Below are positions 1 to 9,584 of a DNA stretch of 64,000 nt, piece by piece (within the stretch, counting starts at the first letter, position 1; the number at the start of each line of letters is the position of its first letter). The DNA lies in the NCBI GenBank assembly GCA_964587125.1, contig CAZPKC010000011.1, positions 11,509 to 75,508 of the forward strand, given 5' to 3'. Made by a program: the position numbers and the translations under genes. The notes beneath the pieces were generated by a model, which worked only from the letters and a program-made list of their open reading frames with translations, was not told where the DNA came from and made no database searches. The stretch is from CAIXLI01 sp964587125. GTDB taxonomy: Bacteria > Pseudomonadota > Alphaproteobacteria > UBA9219.

Positions 1-953
1 CGGATGCGATGCGCGCCGTGCGCGAAGCCTTGGGCGAAAACGCGATCATTGTCGCCACGCGCGAAGACGAATCCGGCGGCATGCGCGTGACGGCAGCCAT
101 CGACGAAATTCCGTCCCGCGCCGAGGCATCGAACGCAGCTTCTTATAGGACGAAGACGGACGGCTCGGAAGCCTTGGAGGTCATCGCCGAGGCTCTTACC
201 TATCATCAGGTTTATCCGGCGCTCGCCGAAAAGCTTATGGCGACCGCCGTGCAATTCGCCAGCGACGATCCTCTTCTGTCTCTGGGCGCGGCGATCGACA
301 CGCATTTCAAATTCGAGCCCACGGACATTGGCAAGCCGTTGATGCTCGTGGGCCCCCCGGGCGCGGGCAAAACCCTTTGCACGGCGAAATTTGCGACGCA
401 GGTGACGCTCGCCAATCATCGCGCGACCGTCATCAGCACGGATTGCGAACGCGCCGGAGGCATGGAACAACTGGCCGCCTTCACGCGCCTTCTGAAGATC
501 AATCTGGTCGAAATCGACGACTGGCACGCGTTGCGCGATCTTTTGTCGCTGCAAAAAGAGCATCCAGTTTTTATCGACAGCGCGGGGCGCAACCCTTTCG
601 ATTTGCGGGAAAAGGAAGCCACGCGGGAATTTATCTCCACCGTCGGCGACGCGACGCTCGTGCTTCCCGCCGGATTGGACGCCGCCGAAGCGATCGACCT
701 CGCGCTTGAATTCCGGAGCATCGGCGCGGCGCATCTTCTCTTCACGCGCCTCGACGCCGTGAGAAGGATCGGAAGTTTGTTGCGCCTCGCCTACGAAACG
801 CGCATGCCCCTTTCGAATTTCAGCGCCTCGGCCAAAGTCATCGAACCGCCGATGCCCTTGAATCCCGTCGTTCTGGCGCGGTTGCTTTTGAAAAAACATT
901 CAGGCGCCGACAGCCGGGAAAATGAGCTTTCCGAGAGGAGCGCTTCATCATGA
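1..953 (+). CDS. flhF: Flagellar GTPase FlhF (5' end outside window)
   Basis: SRP-family GTPase that places the flagellum, usually at the cell pole, working with FlhG. The open frame runs off the left edge: the first codons read Asp-Ala before the first visible Met at 9, and they match the interior of the FlhF N-terminal region, so the true start is upstream. The NG domain is complete. G1 GPPGAGKT begins at nt 351. A DCERAGGMEQL segment stands where SRP GTPases have DxxRxxAxxQL, followed by DSAGR (usual DTAGR) and TRLD (usual TKLD). flhG follows 31 bp after the stop, so the two are probably cotranscribed. The SRP-GTPase assignment is secure, and the flhG neighbour supports FlhF over Ffh or FtsY. 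Confidence 0.88.
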   Translation, partial: DAMRAVREALGENAIIVATREDESGGMRVTAAIDEIPSRAEASNAASYRTKTDGSEALEVIAEALTYHQVYPALAEKLMATAVQFASDDPLLSLGAAIDTHFKFEPTDIGKPLMLVGPPGAGKTLCTAKFATQVTLANHRATVISTDCERAGGMEQLAAFTRLLKINLVEIDDWHALRDLLSLQKEHPVFIDSAGRNPFDLREKEATREFISTVGDATLVLPAGLDAAEAIDLALEFRSIGAAHLLFTRLDAVRRIGSLLRLAYETRMPLSNFSASAKVIEPPMPLNPVVLARLLLKKHSGADSRENELSERSASS

Positions 954-984
954 AGTTTCTGAATGCCCCCTATGGAGTTTCGCT

Positions 985-1782
985 ATGACCGATCCCATTC
1001 CTTTAAGAGCCGAGAAAGCCCCTCCCGTCCCCGCGCTTTTGCGCTGCCCGAATATGGTCGCGGTGGCATCCGGCAAGGGAGGGGTCGGCAAAACGTGGTT
1101 TTCGATCACCTTTTGCCACGCGCTGGCAAAACGCGGCAAAAAAGCTCTTTTGTTCGACGCCGATTTCGGATTGGCGAACGTCGATATTCAATTGGGACTG
1201 ACTCCCGACAAGGATTTAGGTAGCGTGGTCGACGGAATCCTTCCCATGAAAGCCGCGATTACGCGCTACGACGAAGGAGGATTCGATATTCTCGCGGGAC
1301 GCTCCGGATCGGGAAGCCTTGCCGCTTTGCCGTCGCAAAAACTGTCCGAAGTGCGCGCCGATCTGATCGGCCTCGCCAAAAATTACGACACGGTCGTCGT
1401 CGATCTCGGCGCAGGCATCGAAAGGCCGGTACGGCAGATGGCTGGCCCCGCAGCGATCACGTACATCGTCCTGATCGACGAACCGACTTCCCTGACGGAC
1501 GCTTACGCCTTCATCAAACTATCGCGCGCGGCCAATCCCGATGCGAACCTGCGCATCATCGTCAACATGGCGGCGAGCATTTCGGAAGGCCAAAAAACCT
1601 ACGATACGATCCGCAAGGCGAGCGAAAATTTCCTTCATTACGAGCCGCCTCTCGCGGGCATTATCAGGCGCGACACGAAGGTGCGCGACGCCATTCGCGC
1701 GCAGACCGCGCTTCTGACGCGCTCGCCCATCTGCGACGCCGCCAAGGATGTCGAGGCCATAGCCGCGCGGTTGCGTTTTTAG
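985..1782 (+). CDS. flhG: MinD-like ATPase FlhG (flagellar number regulator)
   Basis: ParA/MinD-type P-loop ATPase of about 265 residues. FlhG limits flagellar number and opposes FlhF at the pole. The deviant Walker A is GKGGVGKT, followed by a DADFGLANVDIQLG segment typical of MinD/FlhG and a DLGAGIE segment near the Walker B position. An upstream ATG at 922 would overlap flhF by 32 bp. I prefer ATG 985 because a GGAG lies 7 nt before it and the family's N-terminus fits. It lies between flhF and a FliK-like gene. A generic ParA is the alternative, but the context makes FlhG much more likely. Confidence 0.82.
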   Translation: MTDPIPLRAEKAPPVPALLRCPNMVAVASGKGGVGKTWFSITFCHALAKRGKKALLFDADFGLANVDIQLGLTPDKDLGSVVDGILPMKAAITRYDEGGFDILAGRSGSGSLAALPSQKLSEVRADLIGLAKNYDTVVVDLGAGIERPVRQMAGPAAITYIVLIDEPTSLTDAYAFIKLSRAANPDANLRIIVNMAASISEGQKTYDTIRKASENFLHYEPPLAGIIRRDTKVRDAIRAQTALLTRSPICDAAKDVEAIAARLRF

Positions 1783-1801
1783 AAAGGATAATGGAGGAGG
1801 A

Positions 1802-3895
1802 ATGACAGATATTCCCGTCGCCTCTCCAACCCCTCCACCGACAACGGCGGCGAATGCCGCGGCTGCATCAGGCCTGACCGCCGTTCAGGTTTCCGTGACC
1901 CAAGTCCCCTCCGCGCTCGAAAATCTGACGCGCACGATACAGACGACCGCGACTCCCGTGGTCGTATCGAACGCCAACAGCTTGACTTTGGCGACAACTC
2001 TCGGTTCGATCACCGTCGCCTTGTCGCAGCAGTTAAGCGCGGCGGAAAAACAAAATCTGACCCAACAGTTGATGTCCCTCGTACAGAGCGGGCGTTCCGT
2101 CACGCTGACGCTGCAACCGGGCTCTCCCCCCACGCAAGGGGCTTTGCTGATTCCGCAGACGACGGCTTCCGCTCCGGTTCAGATCGTTCAGGAACATTCT
2201 TTTCTTTCCGCGTCGGTTTTATCGGCGCGGCCTTTGGCGGTCGGCGACGACTTTCGCGCGATCGTTCTGCCTCCTTTGCCCGCGCCTGCCGCCGTTTTAG
2301 CCTCGGCGCCGCAAGCGGCATCGTTGATAAATCTTGCGGCGTTGCGTCCTTTAAACCCGGCTCCGGAAGCCGAAAATGTTCTGACGGCTATGATTTCTCC
2401 TCCGCCCGTCGGCGAATTGCCTGTTACGGAACACCCCCAGACAGCCAACGCCTTTCAAGAAACGATTGTTTCTTCCGATCCCCAAACGGCAACGCCTCCG
2501 GCAAACCAAGCGCTTCCTTCCCAACAAGCGGATATCGTCCGGCAAACAAGCGTCCCTCCCCCTGCACAAGCGGCCAACGCTTATCAATTTATGGGCGCGC
2601 CAGCCGCGCCGCAAACGCCTGCCGCCATTCAGCAAACAATCTCCCAGTCCGCGCCTCAAATGCCGCCATCTGCGCCGCCTCCGGCAAATCCAGTGCCTCT
2701 TCCTCAACAAGCCGATGTTCTTCAGCAAACACCCGCCCCACAAACGGCCAACGTTCTCAGGCAAACAGGCGCTGCACCCGCGCCACAACCGGCGACGCCC
2801 GCATTAAACTCTGCGCCCTCTTTGCCTCCCGACGACGACGCAGCGCCTTCTTTTGCCTCAACGGCGAACGCAATTCCGAAAGCTGTTTCGCCTGCTTCCA
2901 GCAATCCGGTCGCGCCGCAAGCTACGTCTTTGTTGATTCCTGGAAATGAAGTCTCCCTGCGCGTCGTTTCCGTCTTCGTCCCGAGGGGATCTGCGCCAGA
3001 GGCGTCTATCTTCGCCCAAGAAGCGCAGGCCTCACCCCCTCTTGCCCCCAATCAGATCGTAGCAACGGTCAGCGGCGCTGGAACGGGCGGCCAGCTTATT
3101 CTGAAAGCCGGAGACGCGACTCTCTTCGTCAAAGCGCAGGTTTCGGCGCCTGTCGGCGCAAACCTGATCGTTTCCATCGATCCGATCAAAAGTTCGCCTT
3201 TGATGACGCTGCCTCCGCTGGAAACGCCGAACTTTCAGGCGTTGCCGCAAATCCTCGCCACACTTCAGCAAATCGATCCGGCTATTTTCCAAAACCTTAT
3301 GTCGAGTTTTCTGCCCCAGCCGACCGACGCCCTGCCCGGCGCTTTGCTTTTTCTGCTTAGCGCGTTCAAGCAAGGCAACGTGCGCGGCTGGCTTGGCAAC
3401 GACGCGGTCGACAGCCTGATATCCGCCGGAAAATCATCGATCATCGGCAGCCTGTCGAAAGAATTGAGCGGCGCGGGGCAGCCCGCGCAAGACTCCGTCG
3501 TGGGCGAGTGGCGCTCTTATCCTCTTCCGCTTTATGCGCACCAGCAGTTTCAGGCGCTGACTCTTTACGTCCACGGCGACCGCGACCCTCGCAAGGGGGA
3601 ATCCGCGAATGCGCCCGGCTTCGGCAGAATGAGGTTTCTGATCGACATGCGGCTTAGCAGGCTGGGGGCGATGCAAGTCGACGGATTCGTTCAACCGAAA
3701 AAGCTCGACATGATTCTGCGCAGCGAAACCGTTCTGCCCGCAGGGTTGCCTCACGATTTGCGCGCGGCCTACCTCAAAGCCTTAAACGCCACGGGCTTCG
3801 CCGGAACATTGAATTTCCAGGTCGGTCGGCAGCATTGGATGGTGATTCAGAGAACAGAGGACAGAGGACAGATGACAGAAAAGAAATTTCTTTAA
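1802..3895 (+). CDS. FliK-like flagellar hook-length control protein
   Basis: 697-residue protein with a long Ala/Pro/Gln-rich low-complexity N-terminal two thirds and a compact C-terminal domain at about residues 560-685. That domain contains the pattern RMRFLIDMRLSRLGAMQVDG, which resembles the Flg_hook/FliK C-terminal fold. FliK is secreted during hook assembly and measures hook length. A very strong Shine-Dalgarno (GGAGGAGGA) precedes the ATG, 19 bp after flhG. The last dozen or so codons run into an AGAGGAC heptad repeat and a hairpin, so the tail looks acquired. The FliK call rests on architecture and location, not on a clear signature. Confidence 0.55.
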   Translation: MTDIPVASPTPPPTTAANAAAASGLTAVQVSVTQVPSALENLTRTIQTTATPVVVSNANSLTLATTLGSITVALSQQLSAAEKQNLTQQLMSLVQSGRSVTLTLQPGSPPTQGALLIPQTTASAPVQIVQEHSFLSASVLSARPLAVGDDFRAIVLPPLPAPAAVLASAPQAASLINLAALRPLNPAPEAENVLTAMISPPPVGELPVTEHPQTANAFQETIVSSDPQTATPPANQALPSQQADIVRQTSVPPPAQAANAYQFMGAPAAPQTPAAIQQTISQSAPQMPPSAPPPANPVPLPQQADVLQQTPAPQTANVLRQTGAAPAPQPATPALNSAPSLPPDDDAAPSFASTANAIPKAVSPASSNPVAPQATSLLIPGNEVSLRVVSVFVPRGSAPEASIFAQEAQASPPLAPNQIVATVSGAGTGGQLILKAGDATLFVKAQVSAPVGANLIVSIDPIKSSPLMTLPPLETPNFQALPQILATLQQIDPAIFQNLMSSFLPQPTDALPGALLFLLSAFKQGNVRGWLGNDAVDSLISAGKSSIIGSLSKELSGAGQPAQDSVVGEWRSYPLPLYAHQQFQALTLYVHGDRDPRKGESANAPGFGRMRFLIDMRLSRLGAMQVDGFVQPKKLDMILRSETVLPAGLPHDLRAAYLKALNATGFAGTLNFQVGRQHWMVIQRTEDRGQMTEKKFL

Positions 3896-3925
3896 TTTTT
3901 TTGTCATTCATCTTCTGTTTCTTCT
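3849..3925. repeat. AGAGGAC heptad repeats plus T-rich hairpin
   Basis: Four tandem 7-nt units (AGAGAAC, AGAGGAC, AGAGGAC, AGATGAC) at 3849-3876 are followed by the palindrome AAAGAAATTTCTTT and a T run, with TGACA/TGTCA arms around it. The block encodes the last residues of the FliK-like protein and ends 2 bp before the convergent gene, so it may also serve as a terminator. Confidence 0.5.
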
Positions 3926-3926
3926 T

Positions 3927-4418
3927 TTATCGAGGCCCACCAAATTTTTGGGGATCATATGCCTTTGCAACATGGAGTATCACGGCCTCTTTCAAGCGTT
4001 CAGGAGTTGCTTCAGCTTCTATTGTTCTAAAATGATAATCTCCCTCCGGCAAGCAAAACGTTTGTTTTTGATAGCCCATAGTTTCAAGGTTAACTCGATA
4101 ACCGGGACTACCATTCTTGAGCGTTGTTCGTGTCACTTGACATTTCCCCGTTTCACACACCGCGTCGGCGGCAGCCCAGAACCAGCCGCCAGAAACCTTC
4201 TTCGTGCCATGAATAGCGAGGACGACCGATGGCAATTCGGCTTTTTCGTCATCGAAGGACGTTGTGATTGAGACGACGGGATAATTGCCAAACAAATCCT
4301 TGGGAAGAGAACTCAATGTATCTTGTAGGACTGGAACGACTTCATCCGCAAGCTCTTTATTTTCGAGCGCGAATTTTTCTTTTAGCCTTGCCTGAATTTC
4401 TTCAAATGTTTTTTCCAT
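3927..4418 (-). CDS. Hypothetical protein, 163 aa
   Basis: I do not recognise this protein. It is soluble, with no signal peptide or membrane segment. The N-terminal 35 residues are charged and helical (EEIQARLKEKFALENKELADE). A central beta-rich part contains Gly-Trp-Phe-Trp and three Cys residues. The start is supported by GGAG 9 nt upstream of the ATG. The gene is AT-richer than the flagellar genes on both sides, and its 173 bp upstream region is very AT-rich. It separates the flhF-flhG-fliK-like block from fliI-fliJ, which suggests a lineage-specific insertion. Confidence 0.65.
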   Translation of the reverse strand: MEKTFEEIQARLKEKFALENKELADEVVPVLQDTLSSLPKDLFGNYPVVSITTSFDDEKAELPSVVLAIHGTKKVSGGWFWAAADAVCETGKCQVTRTTLKNGSPGYRVNLETMGYQKQTFCLPEGDYHFRTIEAEATPERLKEAVILHVAKAYDPQKFGGPR

Positions 4419-4591
4419 AGCTAAGCTCCTTTGTTAAAAATGATTGCCTAACAAAAATCCATAGTAAAATACCATAAAATTCACGAAAGTAATTCACGTT
4501 TTTTTTGAATAAATGTTGTTTTCTTTCGTGGGGCCAAGCGAATACGGTTAATAAATCCTTATAATTTTCCCTGAATGCTGACACCTAAATG

Positions 4592-5011
4592 CTACCCCGC
4601 CTTCTTCCTCTCATGCCTTGTCCCGCCGATTTCGTCAAGCTCGAGCGTTTCAAGGCGGCGTTCTTCTTTGGCTTCTTTTTCAAGACGCTGTTCTTCGGCA
4701 ATTTCATAGCGTTTCTGCTCCTCGAAAAGTTCGGCCAGCTTTTCCCGCGCGGCTCTTATGGCCATTTCCGTCATTTGCCGGTTTTTCTCCAATGCGCGGC
4801 CTTTAACGATGACTCCCTTCAAAAACGCGCCGTAGGTAAAACGCGCAACGACGTCTTTGGCCGCCGCCGCTTTCTCGTGCGCCTTAATCATTTCAAGCTG
4901 CACGATCAGTCTCTCGATCTGCTCGAGATGATCCAAAAGCCGCATCAGTTGCTGCCTTTGTTCGTCGACGAACGTCTTTTGCAGTTTGATGAGGGTTTTA
5001 AAACTTTTCAT
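4592..5011 (-). CDS. fliJ: Flagellar export chaperone FliJ
   Basis: 139-residue, almost wholly coiled-coil protein, rich in Glu, Lys, Arg and Leu, of the FliJ length class. FliJ is the stalk-like subunit that inserts into the FliI hexamer and couples it to FlhA at the flagellar export gate. The ATG lies 2 bp after the fliI stop, a conserved pairing. Sequence alone would not separate it from other short coiled coils. Position directly behind fliI makes the call. Confidence 0.82.
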   Translation of the reverse strand: MKSFKTLIKLQKTFVDEQRQQLMRLLDHLEQIERLIVQLEMIKAHEKAAAAKDVVARFTYGAFLKGVIVKGRALEKNRQMTEMAIRAAREKLAELFEEQKRYEIAEEQRLEKEAKEERRLETLELDEIGGTRHERKKAG

Positions 5012-5013
5012 CG

Positions 5014-6342
5014 TCAGCCAACGCCCAGAATTTTCCCAAGACGCGCATAGGATTCCGCGAAGGTCGCGCTTTCTTCTTTGCCCTGTCGCAGGAATTCCTC
5101 AAGCGCCGGATAAAAATTCATCGCTTCGTCCACTTCGGCGTTGCTTCCCTTGCGGTACGCGCCCAGGCGGATCATTTCCGCCATATTTTCGTAAGCGGCA
5201 AAATGCCGGCGCGCGGTATTGACCAGAACGTTCTCGGAATCCGAATTGCATCCGGGCATCGTTCTCGAAATGCTGCGCAAAACGTTGACTGCGGGAAAAC
5301 GTCCCCGCTCCGCGATCGACCGGTCGAGAACGATATGCCCGTCGAGAATGCCTCGCGCGGCATCGGCAATCGGCTCGTTGTGGTCGTCGCCGTCGACAAG
5401 AACGGTGAACAAGCCCGTGATGTTGCCGCTGCCCTTTTCGCCAGGCCCCGCGCGTTCCAGAAGCTTGGGAAGTTCGGAAAAAACCGTGGGCGGATAGCCT
5501 TTGGTCGTCGGCGGCTCGCCCGCCGCGAGGCCGATTTCGCGCTGCGCCATCGCAAAGCGCGTGATGCTGTCCATCAGGCACAAAACCTGCTTGCCCTGAT
5601 CGCGGAAATACTCGGCAACGGCCAGCGTCAGGAAAGCCGCCTGACGGCGCATTAAAGGAGCTTCGTCGGATGTCGCGACGACGACGATGCTGCGCGCCAA
5701 GCCCGCTTCGCCCAAGTCATCGAGAATAAATTCCTGAACCTCGCGCCCGCGTTCCCCGATCAGGCCGATCACCGACACGTCCGCCGAAGTATAGCGCGCC
5801 GCCATCGACATCAGCGTCGATTTTCCGACGCCGGAGCCGGAGAAAATGCCCATACGTTGCCCTTGGCAAATCGTCGTGAAGGCGTTGATCGACCGCACGC
5901 CCAAATCGAGTTTTCCCCCGACCCGCTGTCGCATATGCGCTGGCGGAGGCGGGCTGCGAACAAGGCGCGGATTTTCGCCGTGAGGCAACAAGCCTTTGCC
6001 GTCGATAGGCTCGCCGAGCGCGTTAACGACGCGCCCCAGCCACGACACGGTCGGAAAAATGACCGGCTGGGCATCGGCGAGTTCGGCTTTGCTGCCCAAA
6101 CCGACGCCCTCCAAAGGCGCAAAGGGCAGCATCAAGGCTTTTCCGTCGCGGAATCCGACCGTCTCGCATAAAACGCGACGGCCTCCGCGCGCGTTGACGT
6201 AACAACGGCCGCCGACCGACAAATGGCCCTCGATCCCCGCGACCTCGATCAGAAGTCCCTGCACGCCGACGACGCGCCCAAAAATGCGGACGGACGGCAA
6301 CGTGTCGATGCGATTGACGAGCGTTTGAAAATTCTGATTCAT
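5014..6342 (-). CDS. fliI: Flagellar export ATPase FliI
   Basis: 442-residue F1-beta-like ATPase that energises flagellar type III export at the cytoplasmic face of the basal body. It shows Walker A GSGVGKST at residues 169-176, then GLIGERGREVQEF and the Walker B LCLMDSITRFAMAQREIGLA, all typical of FliI/YscN. A purine-rich GGGGGGA lies immediately before the ATG. It is transcribed away from the glycosyltransferase at 6416, leaving 73 bp for two divergent promoters. fliJ follows. A non-flagellar T3SS ATPase is unlikely given FlhF, FlhG and FliJ nearby. Confidence 0.95.
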   Translation of the reverse strand: MNQNFQTLVNRIDTLPSVRIFGRVVGVQGLLIEVAGIEGHLSVGGRCYVNARGGRRVLCETVGFRDGKALMLPFAPLEGVGLGSKAELADAQPVIFPTVSWLGRVVNALGEPIDGKGLLPHGENPRLVRSPPPPAHMRQRVGGKLDLGVRSINAFTTICQGQRMGIFSGSGVGKSTLMSMAARYTSADVSVIGLIGERGREVQEFILDDLGEAGLARSIVVVATSDEAPLMRRQAAFLTLAVAEYFRDQGKQVLCLMDSITRFAMAQREIGLAAGEPPTTKGYPPTVFSELPKLLERAGPGEKGSGNITGLFTVLVDGDDHNEPIADAARGILDGHIVLDRSIAERGRFPAVNVLRSISRTMPGCNSDSENVLVNTARRHFAAYENMAEMIRLGAYRKGSNAEVDEAMNFYPALEEFLRQGKEESATFAESYARLGKILGVG

Positions 6343-6415
6343 TCCCCCCTAATTCTGCCCTTTCTCTTCTTGCTTTTCCAGCCCATTTCAACCATAAAAA
6401 CCCTTATCTTTCAGA

Positions 6416-7945
6416 ATGAACCGATCTATGTCCTTCCTGCGCCAAACAATTAAAAACCTGTCGGCCTCGCCCCAAAGCCTTTTTTGGCTTTTCGCGCTGA
6501 CGCATCTTGTTTTGTGGACGCTCATTCCGAGCCTTTCCAACCAAAATCTGCCCCTCGATGTTATCGAGGGCTATGCGTGGGGCAAGGAATGGCTGATTGG
6601 CACGCATAAGCATCCCCCCATGCAAGCGTGGATTCTGGAAAGCATCTTTCACCTCACGGGACGCGTGAAATGGGCGCCTTATCTGACCAGCCAGATAGCC
6701 ATCGTCACGGCGTTCTGGGCCGTATGGCGGACAGGCCGCCGCATCGCCGGAGAGAAAGTCGGCCTGATCGGCGTGTTGCTTCTGGAAGGTGTCGTCTATT
6801 ACAATTTCACGTCGCCGGAATTCAATCCGAACGTTTTGCAACTGCCGTTCTGGGCTTTGACCGGCTGGTCGTTCTACAAAGCGGTCAAGAACGACAAAAT
6901 CATCGACTGGTTCCTGTGCGGCGTTTGGGCCGCCGCCAGCATGTACACTAAATACAGCTCGGGAGTCTTTTTGCTCGTCCTCGTGGCGGCATTGCTCGCG
7001 CACCGCGACGGACGCAGCCGCCTGAAAAGCATAGGCCCTTATCTTTCCGTCATGACGGCCTCGCTTTTGTTTTTGCCGCATCTTTTATGGCTTATTCATA
7101 ACGATTTTCTGCCTTGGGCCTACACGATGGGACGGCTCGAGCGGAATTCCGCCCCGTATTCGTCGCTCGTGACGACAATCCTCATGGTCGCGGGGCAAAT
7201 CATCGCCCTCCTTTTCGCTATTTTTCTGCTTATCGTCATTTACGATCGCCGCCACGCGCCCGAACGCCCGCCTGCCGCTTCGTTTGACCGCATCTTCCTG
7301 ACATTCGCGGCTTTTGGGCCTTTTCTGGCCATGTTTTTCCTGTCGCTGTTTCTCGGCTATCACATCCGCGATATGTGGCAAACGCCGTTTTGGAACTTTA
7401 CCGGTTTATGGGCCGTCGTTTTCATGCGTCCCGCTCTTTTGCCCAACGACGTGCGCCGCTTCGCGATAGCTTGGACGTTCGTATTCATAGCGGGATTAAC
7501 CGGTTATCTCGCCAACGAGACTCTGGCTCCTTACGTCACGGATAAGTGCAAGCGCACCATTTTCCCCGGCAAAAATCTTACCCAGATCGTCACCAACGAA
7601 TGGCAAGAGCGTTTTCATACGCCTCTGCGCTATGTCATCGGCGATATGTGGCCGACGGGAAACGTGGCGTGGTACACCGACGACAGGCCGCATGTTTTTT
7701 TGGATGGCAATCCGCGCATTAGCCCGTGGATCGATCAAAACGATCTGAAAAAATCGGGAGGAATCATCCTCTGGTGCATTCATTGCGGCTCGCGGCCGGA
7801 ACAGCGTATAGAATCCGAAAACATGCGAACTTTGATGTCTCATGCGGAAATTCAGGAACCTTTGACGCTCAAACGCATGACGTTCGCAAAGTCTCCGCCC
7901 GCCGTGATAGGCTGGGCGATACTTCCGCCGGAAAAGATGCACTAA
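6416..7945 (+). CDS. GT39/ArnT-like membrane glycosyltransferase
   Basis: 509-residue integral membrane protein with roughly ten hydrophobic segments and the PMT_2/ArnT pattern: an early loop with Asp and Glu (LDVIEGYAWGKEW, residues about 44-56), then HKHPPMQAW and TKYSSG. Family members move a sugar from a polyprenyl-phosphate donor to lipid A, protein or another envelope acceptor on the periplasmic side. Acceptor and donor cannot be read from sequence. The C-terminal 120 residues form a soluble periplasmic part. The stop codon abuts the stop of convergent guaA without a gap. Confidence 0.75.
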   Translation: MNRSMSFLRQTIKNLSASPQSLFWLFALTHLVLWTLIPSLSNQNLPLDVIEGYAWGKEWLIGTHKHPPMQAWILESIFHLTGRVKWAPYLTSQIAIVTAFWAVWRTGRRIAGEKVGLIGVLLLEGVVYYNFTSPEFNPNVLQLPFWALTGWSFYKAVKNDKIIDWFLCGVWAAASMYTKYSSGVFLLVLVAALLAHRDGRSRLKSIGPYLSVMTASLLFLPHLLWLIHNDFLPWAYTMGRLERNSAPYSSLVTTILMVAGQIIALLFAIFLLIVIYDRRHAPERPPAASFDRIFLTFAAFGPFLAMFFLSLFLGYHIRDMWQTPFWNFTGLWAVVFMRPALLPNDVRRFAIAWTFVFIAGLTGYLANETLAPYVTDKCKRTIFPGKNLTQIVTNEWQERFHTPLRYVIGDMWPTGNVAWYTDDRPHVFLDGNPRISPWIDQNDLKKSGGIILWCIHCGSRPEQRIESENMRTLMSHAEIQEPLTLKRMTFAKSPPAVIGWAILPPEKMH

Positions 7946-9499
7946 TTACTCCCATTCTATAGTTCCCGGCGGCTTGCTCGTCACGTCATAGGTTACGCGG
8001 TTGATGCCGCGCACTTCGTTGATGATGCGCGTGGCGACTTTGGCCAGAAACGCATGATCGAACGCGTAAGATTCCGCCGTCATGCCATCCACCGACGTTA
8101 CGGCTCGTAAAGCCAGAACATTATCGTATGAACGCCCGTCGCCCATCACGCCGACCGTGCGCACGGGCAATAAAACCGCGAATGCTTGCCAGATTTCGTC
8201 GTAAAGCCCCGCCTTACGGATTTCGTCGAGATAAATCGTATCGGCCTTGCGCAAGACGGCGAGTTTCTCGGGCGTAACGTCGCTAAGAACGCGGATGGCA
8301 AGCCCGGGCCCCGGAAACGGATGGCGGCCTACGAATGATTCCGGCAATCCAAGCTCGCGGCCCAACGCACGCACTTCGTCCTTGAACAATTCGCGCAACG
8401 GTTCGATCAGTTTTAAATTCATGGCTGCAGGTAAGCCGCCGACGTTGTGGTGCGATTTGATCGTAACGCTCGGGCCGCCCGTGAACGAAACGCTTTCAAT
8501 CACGTCGGGATAAAGCGTGCCTTGCGCCAGAAATTTCACGTCCTTGATTTTATGCGCTTCGGCGTCGAAGACGTCGATGAACAGTTTGCCGATCGCCTTG
8601 CGCTTTTTCTCGGGATCGGCGACGCCCGCGAGCGCTTTGAGGAATTTCCCGCCCGCATCGACCGCGATAAGCGGAATATTGTAGTGCGAACGGAATAAGG
8701 TCACGACCTGCTCGGCCTCGCCCTCGCGCATCAGGCCGGTATCGACGAAAATGCAGGTCAGTTGATCTCCTATGGCCTCGTGAAGCAAAACGGCTGCGAC
8801 GGCGCTGTCCACACCGCCCGAAAGCCCGCATATGACCCTGCCCTTACCGACCATTTTCCGGATGCGTTCGATCTCCGTCGCGCGGAAAGCCTTCATGCTC
8901 CACGCATCGCCGCAGCCGCAGATTTTATGCACGAAGTTTTTCAAAAGTTTCGCGCCGTCGGGCGTATGAACGACTTCGGGATGAAACTGCACGCCGTAGA
9001 AGTTGCGCTTCTCGTCGGCAATAAAGGCGAAAGGCGCGCCCGTGCTCGTGGCCGCGATTTCGAACCCGTCGGGAATTTTCGTCACGCGGTCGCCGTGGCT
9101 CATCCACACCTGAGGTTTCTCGCCCCGAACCCATACGCCTTTGAACAAGGCGCAGTTTTTTTTGATCTCGAGATGAGCCTTACCGAATTCGCGCGCGTGC
9201 CCGGCCTCGACCAAACCGCCCAATTGCATGCACATCGTTTGCTGGCCGTAGCAGATGCCGAGGACGGGAACGCCCAGTTTCCAAACGATTTTTGGCGCGC
9301 GCGGGCTTTCTTTCTCCAATGTCGAAGCGGGGCTTCCCGATAAAATAATTCCTTTGGGATCGAAGGCGCGGATTTGCTCGTCCGTGCGGTTGAAGGGCTG
9401 GATTTCGCAATAAACCCCCGCCTCGCGCACGCGCCGCGCAATGAGCTGCGTCACTTGGGAACCAAAATCGAGGATGAGGATTTTATCTTGAGAGATCAT
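7946..9499 (-). CDS. guaA: GMP synthase (glutamine-hydrolysing)
   Basis: 517 residues, normal length. It converts XMP to GMP using glutamine and ATP. The N-terminal class I amidotransferase domain has the nucleophile Cys83 in GICYGQQ and the partner HPE motif. The ATP-pyrophosphatase domain follows with the P-loop GLSGGVDSAV. The C-terminal dimerisation domain ends in the family's TKPPGTIEWE-like tail. AAGGA lies 7 nt before the ATG. It stands alone between a convergent glycosyltransferase and tRNA-Leu. Confidence 0.97.
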   Translation of the reverse strand: MISQDKILILDFGSQVTQLIARRVREAGVYCEIQPFNRTDEQIRAFDPKGIILSGSPASTLEKESPRAPKIVWKLGVPVLGICYGQQTMCMQLGGLVEAGHAREFGKAHLEIKKNCALFKGVWVRGEKPQVWMSHGDRVTKIPDGFEIAATSTGAPFAFIADEKRNFYGVQFHPEVVHTPDGAKLLKNFVHKICGCGDAWSMKAFRATEIERIRKMVGKGRVICGLSGGVDSAVAAVLLHEAIGDQLTCIFVDTGLMREGEAEQVVTLFRSHYNIPLIAVDAGGKFLKALAGVADPEKKRKAIGKLFIDVFDAEAHKIKDVKFLAQGTLYPDVIESVSFTGGPSVTIKSHHNVGGLPAAMNLKLIEPLRELFKDEVRALGRELGLPESFVGRHPFPGPGLAIRVLSDVTPEKLAVLRKADTIYLDEIRKAGLYDEIWQAFAVLLPVRTVGVMGDGRSYDNVLALRAVTSVDGMTAESYAFDHAFLAKVATRIINEVRGINRVTYDVTSKPPGTIEWE

Positions 9500-9558
9500 A
9501 TTATGTCCTTATAAAAACAACCCGCCCGCCTTCGCCTAAGTAGGCTGCGACGTGGCAA

Positions 9559-9583
9559 TTTCCAAACGCGGAGCGTTTGAAAA
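9559..9583 (-). terminator. Hairpin just after tRNA-Leu
   Basis: CAAACGC and GCGTTTG form a 7 bp stem with a tiny loop, flanked by TTT/AAA, directly downstream of the tRNA 3' end on the minus strand. It may stop or process the tRNA transcript. A U-tract is missing, so termination is only inferred. Confidence 0.35.
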
Positions 9584-9584
9584 T

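Noticed and set aside
4402..4584. 60-residue frame upstream of the 163-aa gene
   Set aside because: It overlaps that gene's start and lies in its AT-rich leader, with no ribosome site seen.
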